Origin: Aphanothece sp. CMT-3BRIN-NPC111
Lineage (GTDB): Bacteria; Cyanobacteriota; Cyanobacteriia; Cyanobacteriales; JAHHGU01
Direction: 5' to 3'
NCBI GenBank assembly: GCA_019359765.1
Contig: JAHHGU010000007.1
Coordinates: 1-64,000 of the forward strand
Length of the DNA stretch: 64,000 bases
Below, piece after piece: positions 10,001 through 17,736 of this stretch. How positions within the stretch are numbered: position 1 is the stretch's first letter; each line of letters begins with the position of its first letter. The position numbers and the translations under genes are program-made. The notes below the pieces were generated by a model. That model had not been told where the DNA came from. It worked only from the letters and a program-made list of their open reading frames with translations, and did not search any database.

Positions 10001-11069
10001 AGACGCTAACCAAGTATAATAATTCCCCTTCCTGAGAAAAAACCGGATATATTTTGAGTTCATTCCAAAAAGGATGACTATCTTGGCGATAGTTGAGCAG
10101 GGTAACTTTTACTTCCCTATTTTGAGCAATTACCGTGCGTAAAAGCTCCTCCATTGGAGGGTCTGTATTTGAACCCTGCAAAAAACGCCAGTTGCGACCA
10201 ATAATCTCATCTGGTCGGTATCCAGTGATTTTAGAAAAAGCTGGATTTGAGTAAATGATCGGCTTATCCTCTTGGTGAGGATCTACAATGATGACTCCAT
10301 CTGAAGCTGAATTGATAGCTTCTGCAAATCGCACATCATTAGCAGCAGCTTGTGCCAGTTTCTGATTTGATTTGTGCGAGGTAAGATTAGTCAGATGAAA
10401 CGTCTTCTCCAAGTCTTCGCGATTAACCCTCTCAACATAGTTTTGGAAGAAATCAGCTAAAGCAGACTCTTCCTTGAATAAGTCAGCAAGATGCTCTTCT
10501 GCTCGCTTGTCAGCTTCATATAAAATTTCTGGATGAGCTTCCATCCATAGATGACAAGTCTTAAGATAAGCAACAAAGATGACTAAGCGTTCATAATTCT
10601 CAGTTCCCAGTAGATGACGCAGTTGCTGGCGGCAGAACTCTGCTTGCTTTTGTTCTATGGAAATAAATATTGAGCAGCGCAGTAAACTTTCTTCCAGGAG
10701 TGAGTTTAACTTTGACAAGGTTGTCAACTCATGGGAGTGTGCCTTAAGCACGCTGAGGTGAAAGTGGATTTCTGTTGCAGACGGCGGAGGTGATACTACC
10801 AGATGCAACACCTCCGATCCCTTTATGCCTAGACGGCGTAAAGAACAACTGTGGCAAACTAGACAATAGGAAACGGTACAGTAGCGTGCTAGGTAGGCAG
10901 AAAGCTTTTCGTTGAATACGGAGGAAAAAGGATTATTAATATATGCCGCTAGCGTCTGTTGCCACAGGTTATCCAATACATATGGGTTCTCTAGGGCTGG
11001 TTCAAAGAAAGGAGGAAAAAAACCAAATTCATCCTCGATCTCTGCTTTAATTTGCTTGCTAGTTCGCAT
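7035..11069 (-). CDS. Four-module fusion: AhpD-like, LOV-like PAS, acyltransferase-3, GT2 glycosyltransferase
   Basis: 1344 residues in one uninterrupted frame. Residues 1-220 resemble carboxymuconolactone decarboxylase/AhpD proteins, with CLVCH (CxxCH). Residues about 245-365 are a PAS domain with LOV hallmarks, GRNWRFLQG and NYRQDSHPFWNELKI. Trp294 replaces the photoactive Cys, and Cys357 sits where LOV domains usually have the flavin-sensing Gln. Residues 393-770 are a multi-pass acyltransferase-3 (OafA/YrhL) domain starting EGIRILAVVMILLYH, with catalytic-type His411. After a linker and two membrane segments, residues about 955-1215 are a processive GT2 domain: ILDADHH (DxD), TEDIDAS and QRKRW (QxxRW), then more membrane segments. 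It probably makes and acylates a polysaccharide at the inner membrane. The upstream TPR/beta-barrel gene is the natural export partner. The polymer's chemistry is unknown. Confidence 0.85.
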   Translation of the reverse strand: MRTSKQIKAEIEDEFGFFPPFFEPALENPYVLDNLWQQTLAAYINNPFSSVFNEKLSAYLARYCTVSYCLVCHSCSLRRLGIKGSEVLHLVVSPPPSATEIHFHLSVLKAHSHELTTLSKLNSLLEESLLRCSIFISIEQKQAEFCRQQLRHLLGTENYERLVIFVAYLKTCHLWMEAHPEILYEADKRAEEHLADLFKEESALADFFQNYVERVNREDLEKTFHLTNLTSHKSNQKLAQAAANDVRFAEAINSASDGVIIVDPHQEDKPIIYSNPAFSKITGYRPDEIIGRNWRFLQGSNTDPPMEELLRTVIAQNREVKVTLLNYRQDSHPFWNELKIYPVFSQEGELLYLVSVCADVTEKLEASGALVTAKFPPNIEFTKSPKISNTKREAWIEGIRILAVVMILLYHAQLLFTDYAFTPQPTGLIDNLQQLFTLTREGSFLEQLAHIFTIPVWFGFQFVDFFVLVSGFSLVLSLRGHQLEPIAFLKKRLLRLLWPFWTVAWLSYPVLWAIGITTNSYIPDAWHTFAAATFPLLFSVRGELLLATSGPWWFVPLIICFTLIFPVLWQLQERWGARNLLLVSTLLTIGYRALAVYVLGGHPTYVILDTPAAEQPFQIFLSKLSIFVVGMVVAQAYKQGNSPISWSDRQALLVGIPLYVLGFVCQFYWLGWVFADLLVPLGLTLICMVVSRSLSRSPRMQTLMIQLGRYSYSFFLIHNFVVDRTLNLLVKGNPRLYYLLLPVMVVGTLLLAVLADYIQPLLQRSVVAVLRDISYILTRSHIAPQRTWIPIEGDRVCYLNKPGWTVLKVERLLDAKEFYICQIAKDGQVLWVNEKKLQLDKSVSDLRETTIQPNTTLHKKGKFFANLFFKKWPFSLDKIIFSNTVIIGVPTILYYYLRQSGWTLLGLHLTIASAYLFTSLMMMYEATLVWCKSLVKDKVKAKKSKFNRFFQSFRATLGIRKFRPSQATRPLPRCSCIVVAYLPNEQDIILDTLTHILTQVQHPQSGLELILAYNSPVELPVEEELRHLAALYPELRLLRVEESKSKAENLNAAIQVVTGVITCILDADHHPCADCFVRAWQWLEHDYDVVQGRSIIRNYDDNLLTQIVAIEFESIYGVSHPAKSLLVDTAIFGGSNGYWNTSVLKRIRLNPTMLTEDIDASVRTLLQGYRITHDESIVSTELAPTKFKSFWTQRKRWAHGWLEVSLKYQRQFWKSAHLNGWQKAYWTYLLYYREFFSLIALQIYSIIFSLLLYQGYFTLWSNWYLWLTTLITLLSGVYQTLVTMQVAYIKYPLRYFLQYALLTFFYTALKHMISLVALYDHLQGQTDWVITPRQINRQAVNANS

Positions 11070-11654
11070 AAATTAAATATTTTATTGCAGATCACAGACT
11101 ATTTGCGCCATTAAATATATATGAATATTTAATTTTACATATTCATTACTTCCACCGATAGGGAAAGCTAACAATGTTTTTTAGTATTTAAAGCGCATGG
11201 GTGGCAGCTTTAATACAGTGAACAAAATATCAGAATTTAATGAGCTTTTTGCCTCTGGCGCTGGAGCTAAAGAGCACGCTAAATCGCTATAGAATAGCAT
11301 TTTAAAGTGCCTAATTTTAAAAAAGCTACCTCCAATTAACACGCTCGCTCAGAATAATGATTACTGTAAAGATGCAGATTTTTCTAGCTAAGCAAAAGCG
11401 TTAGCAGCATTTATCAACTGGTAAGAGCAGAAATGAAAAAGCACTGTCAACCTAATTTCTCGCTTTATTCAACAACATATATTTACCCAAATATCTCTAA
11501 CATTACTTTCTCAGCACTTGGTTGTTCTCGGCCAAATAGCGCAATCGGACTACGCCAAATAGCGTAAGTGTCGAAGGCGCTTGCTCTAGGTATGCTAGGT
11601 CGGCTTCCTGCCATCGCCGTTTCCCGCCCCATCTGGACGTTTCCCACAGCGCAG
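11070..11654. other. 585-bp intergenic region, AT-rich then repeat-like
   Basis: No convincing gene. The left half (11070-11460) is AT-rich and could hold the promoter of the leftward fusion gene. The right part, about 11530-11640, contains a GC-rich sequence with CGCCAAATAGCGTAAGTGTC and GGCGCTTGC stretches. It resembles dispersed cyanobacterial repeats, and a short leftward frame across it (11483-11743) looks like chance translation of that repeat. Confidence 0.5.
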
Positions 11655-13514
11655 CTAAAAAGAGAAGCGAACTTGACCAGTAAATGTTCGGTTATTGTAA
11701 CCACTGCCGCCGCTATTCTGATCTCGAACGTTACTATAGCCATAACCTAAATCTGCCTCAAAAGTAGGCGAAAACCTAGCTGTACAACGACCTTGATAGG
11801 TATTAGCGTTTGTAAATTCACCTAGAAGTCGCTGAAGTCCCAAGGTACTAGAGAGGCGGCATCTTAAAGGTTCAAATAGATTTCCTTCCCAACCAACTTC
11901 ACCAGCGTATACCAGAAAATCGGGCGGTGCAAAATAACCATTTTGTGGATCTTTCTCGTAACTCCAGTTAAACACGCTGCCCGCTATAAAAAACTGTCCT
12001 AATTGACGCTCTAGTTTAATTAAAAACTGCTGTTCATGATTGCCATCATTATAAGAACCCCAACGATAAAGGCTAAATAGTCCAGTGTGGCGATCTATTT
12101 GCCAGTATAAGTTTGAGCCTAATTGTAAAGCGGTGATTTTATTCTCTAAAGTTTGAACGTTAGACTTATATGCCCCATAGTCTACAACACCAGATAGGGA
12201 AACTTTGGGCAAAATCTGGGTACTAATTTCCGTACTAACACGAGGAACCGCAGGTAAACGGTTGAATAGATCAACACCTACAGATCCTCGGATGCTTACG
12301 GGGTCAATTCTGCCTTCTATTCCTAGTTGAATAGGAATGTTATTGACAGTATCAAAGTTACGTTGCTCAAAGGAATTAAAACCTGTCTGAACTTGTTGTA
12401 CAGTATCGCTATTGTTAATTCGGAAACGAACGGTTTGTTGTAGAGATTGATTACTTTGACCAAAGTTATTGCGATCGCTACGAAAATCGGTAGTGGCATA
12501 CACAGCTTGAATCTCTCGCAGTAGTTGCAGTGTCTGTTTATTTTTAGAGTCGATCAGGGGTTGAAGTACGTTAAGCGCTAAGGAAATTTTTTGTTGAGAC
12601 TGATAGACACGGGCTAACTCTAGACGCAGTTCAGGCGATCGCGGAAATTGCTCTAGTGCTTGACGGTACAAGGAAATAGCTTCTCGATCTCGTCCTAACC
12701 ACAGCGTGACTTGCGCTCGTCCTTGCAGAGCTTCAATTGAATTAGGATGCTGCTGCAATATATCGTTATACAGTGCTAATGATTCTTTTAACTTAGAAGA
12801 CCAGGCAGTTACTTGAGCGCGACCGAGTTGTGCCTGCAAGTTTCCAGGATCTCGGTCTATAATTTCCTGGTAAATTTTCAGCGATTCCTCCCGCTTTCCT
12901 GCCCAACTCAATACTTGAGCTAGACTTAACTGCACTTGCAGGTTTCCAGGGTCTCGTTGTAAAATCGCTTCATAAGCTTTGATGGACTCATCGTGTCTTC
13001 CTGCCCAACTCAATACTTCTGCTCGACCTAAACTAGCATCACGATTATTAGGATCTTGTGCGAGGATGGCTTCGTAAAGTGCGATCGCTTCGCTATGGTC
13101 TCCTTTCCAGCTAGTAACTCTGGCAAGTTGCAGTTTCAAGTTAATATTTTGAGGCTCTTCTGCAATTAAAGCCTTGTACAGGCGAATACTATTTTCGTGC
13201 TCTTGATTATAGCCATAAGTCAAAGCCAATTCTTCACGAGCTTGCCGCTGTTGAGGCTCTTTTTGGAGAATTTTTAGGTAAATAGCGATCGCGGCAGCAA
13301 ATTCATTCCGATCCCGTAGCTCTCTTGCTTGGCTCAACTGAACTTCTAGCGGTAATTCTTTACTTTCAGAATTGCTTAAAGGTGCAGCTTGAGGAGTTAC
13401 AGTCGCTTGACCCCAACTAGGAGCTATTTGTAATTGGCTGGCTATGAGATCGAGGACAACTGCAAAACCGAATAAAATGCCTTGATACGTAAAGCTTTGA
13501 CGCTTATTAAACAT
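11655..13514 (-). CDS. TPR plus outer-membrane beta-barrel protein (PgaA/BcsC/YaiO-like exporter)
   Basis: 619 residues. A signal-like hydrophobic segment (about 12-30) is followed by a region ending APLSNSESKEL. Residues 50-330 hold seven or eight TPRs with a strongly repeated theme (ILQRDPGNLQVQLSLAQVLSWAGK). Residues about 335-619 alternate aromatic/polar residues as in a beta-barrel, and the last residues are VRFSF, an aromatic C-terminus recognised by the outer-membrane assembly machinery. The layout matches periplasmic TPR scaffolds with an outer-membrane pore used to export bacterial polysaccharides. It lies upstream of and in the same direction as the glycosyltransferase fusion, with a 585-bp gap, so co-function is likely but a shared transcript is not proven. 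Confidence 0.8.
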   Translation of the reverse strand: MFNKRQSFTYQGILFGFAVVLDLIASQLQIAPSWGQATVTPQAAPLSNSESKELPLEVQLSQARELRDRNEFAAAIAIYLKILQKEPQQRQAREELALTYGYNQEHENSIRLYKALIAEEPQNINLKLQLARVTSWKGDHSEAIALYEAILAQDPNNRDASLGRAEVLSWAGRHDESIKAYEAILQRDPGNLQVQLSLAQVLSWAGKREESLKIYQEIIDRDPGNLQAQLGRAQVTAWSSKLKESLALYNDILQQHPNSIEALQGRAQVTLWLGRDREAISLYRQALEQFPRSPELRLELARVYQSQQKISLALNVLQPLIDSKNKQTLQLLREIQAVYATTDFRSDRNNFGQSNQSLQQTVRFRINNSDTVQQVQTGFNSFEQRNFDTVNNIPIQLGIEGRIDPVSIRGSVGVDLFNRLPAVPRVSTEISTQILPKVSLSGVVDYGAYKSNVQTLENKITALQLGSNLYWQIDRHTGLFSLYRWGSYNDGNHEQQFLIKLERQLGQFFIAGSVFNWSYEKDPQNGYFAPPDFLVYAGEVGWEGNLFEPLRCRLSSTLGLQRLLGEFTNANTYQGRCTARFSPTFEADLGYGYSNVRDQNSGGSGYNNRTFTGQVRFSF

Positions 13515-13723
13515 CCATTTTAATAATTACAGCATTGTTAAATCGTTACTAAAATCCTATCTTTCCAAATAACTTTGGCAGATATTTTATTGGCTTGATA
13601 AAAGCGGTAAATAAACATCATTAATCGACTTTTCGCATATATCCTAAGTAAGACGGCTTAGTTAAAAGATGCCATAGCGTAGGCGTATGCCTTAGCATGG
13701 GGCAACCTCACATCACGTTTAGC

Positions 13724-14101
13724 TTAACGCCGAGACCAATCTAGAGTATGAATCCAGCTAAGACCATTCTCTGGAAATCTTGGATCGCACTCACTTCTCC
13801 TAAGCTGAGCATTGTTGATGCCATATATATCTATGTTAGGCACATTGTTGCCCTGCGCCCTGAAAGATATAAGCTGTTCATTATTTAGGTCACCATTTAT
13901 GGTTTTTTGAGCAACCCATGCTCCCCATTCAACTCTAACAGCCCTCTGCCCTGAGAACTGCCCCAGGTTTAAGCACAAGGGACCTCTGTAGTAACGATCT
14001 ATCTGGTATCTCTCAGCTAATGCTGGCAAGGTGCCTATCGCGAATATGGTAGCGAACATCGTTGTTCCACTGACAATGCCAAATAGTATACGGCTGTTCA
14101 T
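13724..14101 (-). CDS. Small secreted protein of unknown function
   Basis: About 125 residues from the ATG at 14101 (MNSRILFGIVSG); a TTG three codons earlier is the other possible start. A clear Sec signal peptide runs to TLPALA|ERYQ, so the mature protein is roughly 97 residues and periplasmic or extracellular. The mature part contains GPLCLNLGQFSGQRAVRVEWGAW and a second Cys (SECDPRF), so one disulfide is possible. I do not recognise a family. It follows the exporter gene on the opposite side of its promoter region, and no functional link is evident. Confidence 0.65.
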   Translation of the reverse strand: MNSRILFGIVSGTTMFATIFAIGTLPALAERYQIDRYYRGPLCLNLGQFSGQRAVRVEWGAWVAQKTINGDLNNEQLISFRAQGNNVPNIDIYGINNAQLRRSECDPRFPENGLSWIHTLDWSRR

Positions 14102-14454
14102 ACGGCACAAGACAGCTCAAGTAAAATTTGAATTTTAAATTGACATTATATAAAATATAATAGTATGCAGAATATGGCAATAAAAACAATTAATTCATCT
14201 TTATATTAGTACTTACGCACTTAAAATATAAAACTGTGCTTCCTTCCACAGCAATCTTAAATCATTTGTGAACTTTATCTAGAGCTTTTTCCTTCGTGCC
14301 TTTGCGTCTTTGTGGTTCATTAGAAAAGTGTTTTTGCTTGTGAAAACTCGCTGGCATGATATTTCTTGGAAAAGAACGGTGCTTGCCTATTTCCACCGCT
14401 ACGTAATAAATGCAATAGTTAGGATAAAAAAATCCCACTCATTTAAGTTGTCTC
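14102..14454. other. Intergenic region between divergent genes
   Basis: 353 bp, AT-rich near 14110-14230, where the leftward secreted-protein gene's promoter would lie. The stretch CCTTTGCGTCTTTGTGGTTC at 14300-14319 is a fragment of the dispersed GCAAAGGACGCAGAG repeat family. I see no RNA gene or convincing small protein. Confidence 0.5.
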
Positions 14455-17439
14455 ATGACGCTAACGCAGGTTTGGGGATCTCTTGTGATCTTTATACTCT
14501 GTCCACTATTGGGCGGGCTACCCCTGATCGGGTGGATTACATACGCCCTCACAAGGCGTAATCTGGCACAACTAGGCACAGGTAATGTTTCAGTCTCCGC
14601 TGCTTTTTATCACGGGGGAACCATTGTCGGTATTCTCGCTGTGCTGTCGGAGGCTTTGAAGGGAATAGCAGCTGTCTTAATAGCCCGTGCTTTTTTTCCA
14701 GCTGATCCGACATGGGAGTTAATCGCCCTGATTGCGTTAGTGATGGGGCGTTACTTGATGGGGCGAGGCGCGGGGACGACAAATGCTGTCTGGGGTATGG
14801 TTGTCCATGATTGGAGAGCAGTGTTATTTGTATTTCTCATTGGGGGAATAGGCTTTACAATTTTGCGCGATCGCAACTCTGGGCGTCTGGGAGTCTTAAT
14901 TTTGTTGCCCTTAATATTGGCACTGTTACACCCGCACGAGGGTGCCAGAATTGCCATGGCGATCGCACTTTCTGTTGTAATAGGCTGGATATATCAAAAA
15001 ATTCCCGATGACTTAGACCTTGACTCTGAGCAAGCTAGGACAGATTCTCAAACTGTGTTTCGTTTTTTTAGAGGCGATCGCGCCATACTTTCTCTGGACG
15101 CACAGCTGGACGCAGCCAAAGTCGGGCAAAAAGCGGCAACTTTATCCCAGCTGAAGCGTTGGGGCTACCCCGTCCCAGATGGATGGGTAATTCCGGCTGG
15201 GGATGACCCAGAACCTTTAATTCAATTCCTCCAGCCTTCTGTTGCAGAACCCCTTGTGGCTAGGTCTTCAGCTGTAGGGGAAGACTCAGAGCAGGCATCA
15301 GCCGCTGGGCAATACGAAACTATCTTGAATGTTACCAGCCCAGAAGCCTTGCAATCAGCGATTAATCGTTGTCTAGCTTCTTACGATCATCCAGCTGCTG
15401 TGCAGTATCGGCGCGACAGGGGCACCCCAGAAGCCTCAATGTCAGTGCTAATTCAAAAACAAGTTTCGGGCGTATTTTCTGGAGTCGCTTTCAGCCGCGA
15501 TCCGATTACTCAGCAAGGCGATGCAGTGGTGATTGAGGCATTGCCAGGAGAAGCCAGTCGCATTGTTTCTGGACAGTTTACCCCAGAACAATACCGGGTT
15601 ATTGTTACGCCAGCCGATTTAGAGTCGAACCTTCAAAGCGATCGCACTATTCCACCTCAGCATCCCTTCTGGGTTTTGCCAGAAGATCTGGAACTAGAAG
15701 TTGAGGGAAGTGGAGATCTGCCGCCCAGGTTGATTCAACAAGTTGCTTACTTAGCACGTCAGCTAGAAGGCCGCTATCACGGCATCCCTCAGGATATTGA
15801 GTGGAGTCACGACGGTCAAAGTTTGTGGTTGTTGCAATCGCGACCTATCACCACGCTGCAACCTATCTGGACGCGCAAAATTGCCGCAGAAGTGATTCCG
15901 GGACAGATCCGCCCCCTAACGTGGTCGATTAATCGTCCCTTGACCTGCGGAGTTTGGGGAGAGATATTTACTTTAGTTTTGGGAGAGCGATCGCGGGGAT
16001 TAGATTTCCCTGAAACCGCCACGCTGCACTATTCCCACGCCTACTTCAACGCCTCTCTCCTAGGGGATATTTTCCTGCGTATGGGTTTGCCACCGGAAAG
16101 TTTGGAGTTTCTCACCAGAGGGGCAAAGTTTAGTAAACCACCGCTGCGTTCTACTTTGAAGAATGTGCCTGGATTAATGCGGTTACTAGGTAGGGAATGG
16201 AGTTTAGAGAAAGATTTTGAGCGAGATTATCGGCATCAGTTTGCCCCAACATTGAGCCAGCTGAATAGTCAATCGGCATCAAAGTTATCCCCAGCAGCGC
16301 TATTGGAACGAATAGACACAATTTTGGAGGTGCTGAAGCGGGCAACTTACTACAGTATTCTGGCTCCTTTAAGTGCGGCGCTGCGACAAGGGATGCTGAA
16401 AGTTAAAGATAGTGAAATCGACAATAGTCAGACGCCGGAAGTGGCTTCAATGCGATCGCTCCAGCAACTAGCTGATGATGCCCGTCATCTATTATCCACC
16501 GCCGAGCAAGCACCCCAGAGTTCAACCATCTTTAAGATGCTGGCGGAAATATCTGATGGCGATCGCATCTTAGAACAATTTAATCAATGGCTGGACAGGT
16601 ATGGCTATCTTAGCGAGGTGGGAACTGATATAGCTGTTCCTACTTGGAAAGAAGATCCTCGACCAGTGCGGGATTTGTTTGCACAGTTTCTGGCGATGGA
16701 GAAGGGTTCTGGAGAGAATGAACCGCAAAGACGCACTAGCGAAGCCATGCGCGTTAGCGCTATAGGACGCAAAGGATGGAAAGCCAAGGCGGTACAGGGA
16801 CGTATCAATCTCAAGGGGCGGGTTACGGAGGTATATAGTCAGCTGTTAGCGCAATTGCGTTGGAGTTTTGTAGCGTTGGAGCAAGCTTGGTTAAAGTCGG
16901 GTTTGCTTTCTCGTGAAGGGGATATCTTTTTCTTAGAGTTCTCTGAAATTCGTAGTCTGGTTGCGGGTTCTGATCCAGAATTGAGGGAGCGTGTACCGCA
17001 GTTGGTGCAACAAAGGCGAGTGCAACTCGAACAAGACAGCCAACTGACCGTCGTACCCCCGCTAGTTTATGGCAATGCACCGCCAGTTGCATACTTTAAT
17101 ACCAGCAACCAACAACCCAGAAGCAAACTGCAAGGAATTGGTGCCAGTCCTGGGCAAGTAGAGGGTCGGGTAAAAGTCCTGCGTAATTTACAAGGAATTT
17201 CCGATATCGATCGGCAAACTATTTTGGTTGTACCATACACCGACTCTGGCTGGGCACCGCTGTTGGCTCGTGCGGGTGGGTTGATTGCAGAAGTAGGGGG
17301 GCGACTTTCTCATGGTGCGATCGTTGCCCGCGAGTATGGTATTCCAGCAGTGATGGATGTCCATAATGCAACTCAATTCTTGCAAGATGGTCAGTTGGTG
17401 CGGATTGACGGTCAACGGGGAATTGTCGAAGTTTTGTAA
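14455..17439 (+). CDS. PlsY-like membrane domain fused to a PEP-synthase-like phosphotransferase
   Basis: 994 residues. Residues 1-185 are multi-pass and resemble the glycerol-3-phosphate acyltransferase PlsY. LGTGNVSVSAAF replaces the canonical GSGN(I/V)GATN, and EALKGIAAVLIA replaces the D(x)KG motif, so classical catalysis is doubtful. Residues about 212-470 are an ATP-grasp PPDK_N domain: GQKAATLSQLKRWGYPVPDGW, VARSSAVGEDSEQASAAGQY and EWSHDGQSLWLLQSRPI. The C-terminal 90 residues are the mobile phosphohistidine domain, with catalytic-type His in GGRLSHGAIVAREYGIPAV. This is the layout of PEP synthase and rifampicin phosphotransferase enzymes, so phosphoryl transfer from ATP to an unknown acceptor is likely. 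Residues near 755-775 look derived from a dispersed DNA repeat. Confidence 0.85.
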   Translation: MTLTQVWGSLVIFILCPLLGGLPLIGWITYALTRRNLAQLGTGNVSVSAAFYHGGTIVGILAVLSEALKGIAAVLIARAFFPADPTWELIALIALVMGRYLMGRGAGTTNAVWGMVVHDWRAVLFVFLIGGIGFTILRDRNSGRLGVLILLPLILALLHPHEGARIAMAIALSVVIGWIYQKIPDDLDLDSEQARTDSQTVFRFFRGDRAILSLDAQLDAAKVGQKAATLSQLKRWGYPVPDGWVIPAGDDPEPLIQFLQPSVAEPLVARSSAVGEDSEQASAAGQYETILNVTSPEALQSAINRCLASYDHPAAVQYRRDRGTPEASMSVLIQKQVSGVFSGVAFSRDPITQQGDAVVIEALPGEASRIVSGQFTPEQYRVIVTPADLESNLQSDRTIPPQHPFWVLPEDLELEVEGSGDLPPRLIQQVAYLARQLEGRYHGIPQDIEWSHDGQSLWLLQSRPITTLQPIWTRKIAAEVIPGQIRPLTWSINRPLTCGVWGEIFTLVLGERSRGLDFPETATLHYSHAYFNASLLGDIFLRMGLPPESLEFLTRGAKFSKPPLRSTLKNVPGLMRLLGREWSLEKDFERDYRHQFAPTLSQLNSQSASKLSPAALLERIDTILEVLKRATYYSILAPLSAALRQGMLKVKDSEIDNSQTPEVASMRSLQQLADDARHLLSTAEQAPQSSTIFKMLAEISDGDRILEQFNQWLDRYGYLSEVGTDIAVPTWKEDPRPVRDLFAQFLAMEKGSGENEPQRRTSEAMRVSAIGRKGWKAKAVQGRINLKGRVTEVYSQLLAQLRWSFVALEQAWLKSGLLSREGDIFFLEFSEIRSLVAGSDPELRERVPQLVQQRRVQLEQDSQLTVVPPLVYGNAPPVAYFNTSNQQPRSKLQGIGASPGQVEGRVKVLRNLQGISDIDRQTILVVPYTDSGWAPLLARAGGLIAEVGGRLSHGAIVAREYGIPAVMDVHNATQFLQDGQLVRIDGQRGIVEVL

Positions 17440-17557
17440 TTTCTTGAATTATGCGGTCATTTGAGGATAGGCTCTATCGAGCTTATAAACGACCATGACC
17501 AGTTATTCTAAAGAACTTACAGCGCTTTGCATCTAAAAGGAGTACACCCCTCCCCAA

Positions 17558-17581
17558 CCCTCCCCGAAGTCGAGGGGAGGG
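17558..17581. terminator. GC-rich hairpin after the PlsY/PEP-synthase fusion
   Basis: CCCTCCCC (17558-17565) pairs with GGGGAGGG (17574-17581) across an 8-nt loop. It is about 120 bp past the stop codon and 155 bp before ndhD. No long T-run follows, so it may be a dispersed repeat rather than a strong terminator. Confidence 0.5.
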
Positions 17582-17736
17582 GGCAAGGGAGCGCGGGTGG
17601 GGTATTTCTGTACTTCACCAACTTGCAATCTGCTGTTTATCCATCTCGACCAATCTATGTGAAATATTTATAAATAAATGTTTACAAAGTTTAATAAGAT
17701 AATGACATTCCGAAATAAGTATTAATTCTTAGTCTC

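Noticed and set aside
11483..11743. Leftward frame overlapping the end of the beta-barrel gene
   Set aside because: It overlaps a well-supported gene on the same strand in another frame and mostly translates a dispersed repeat.
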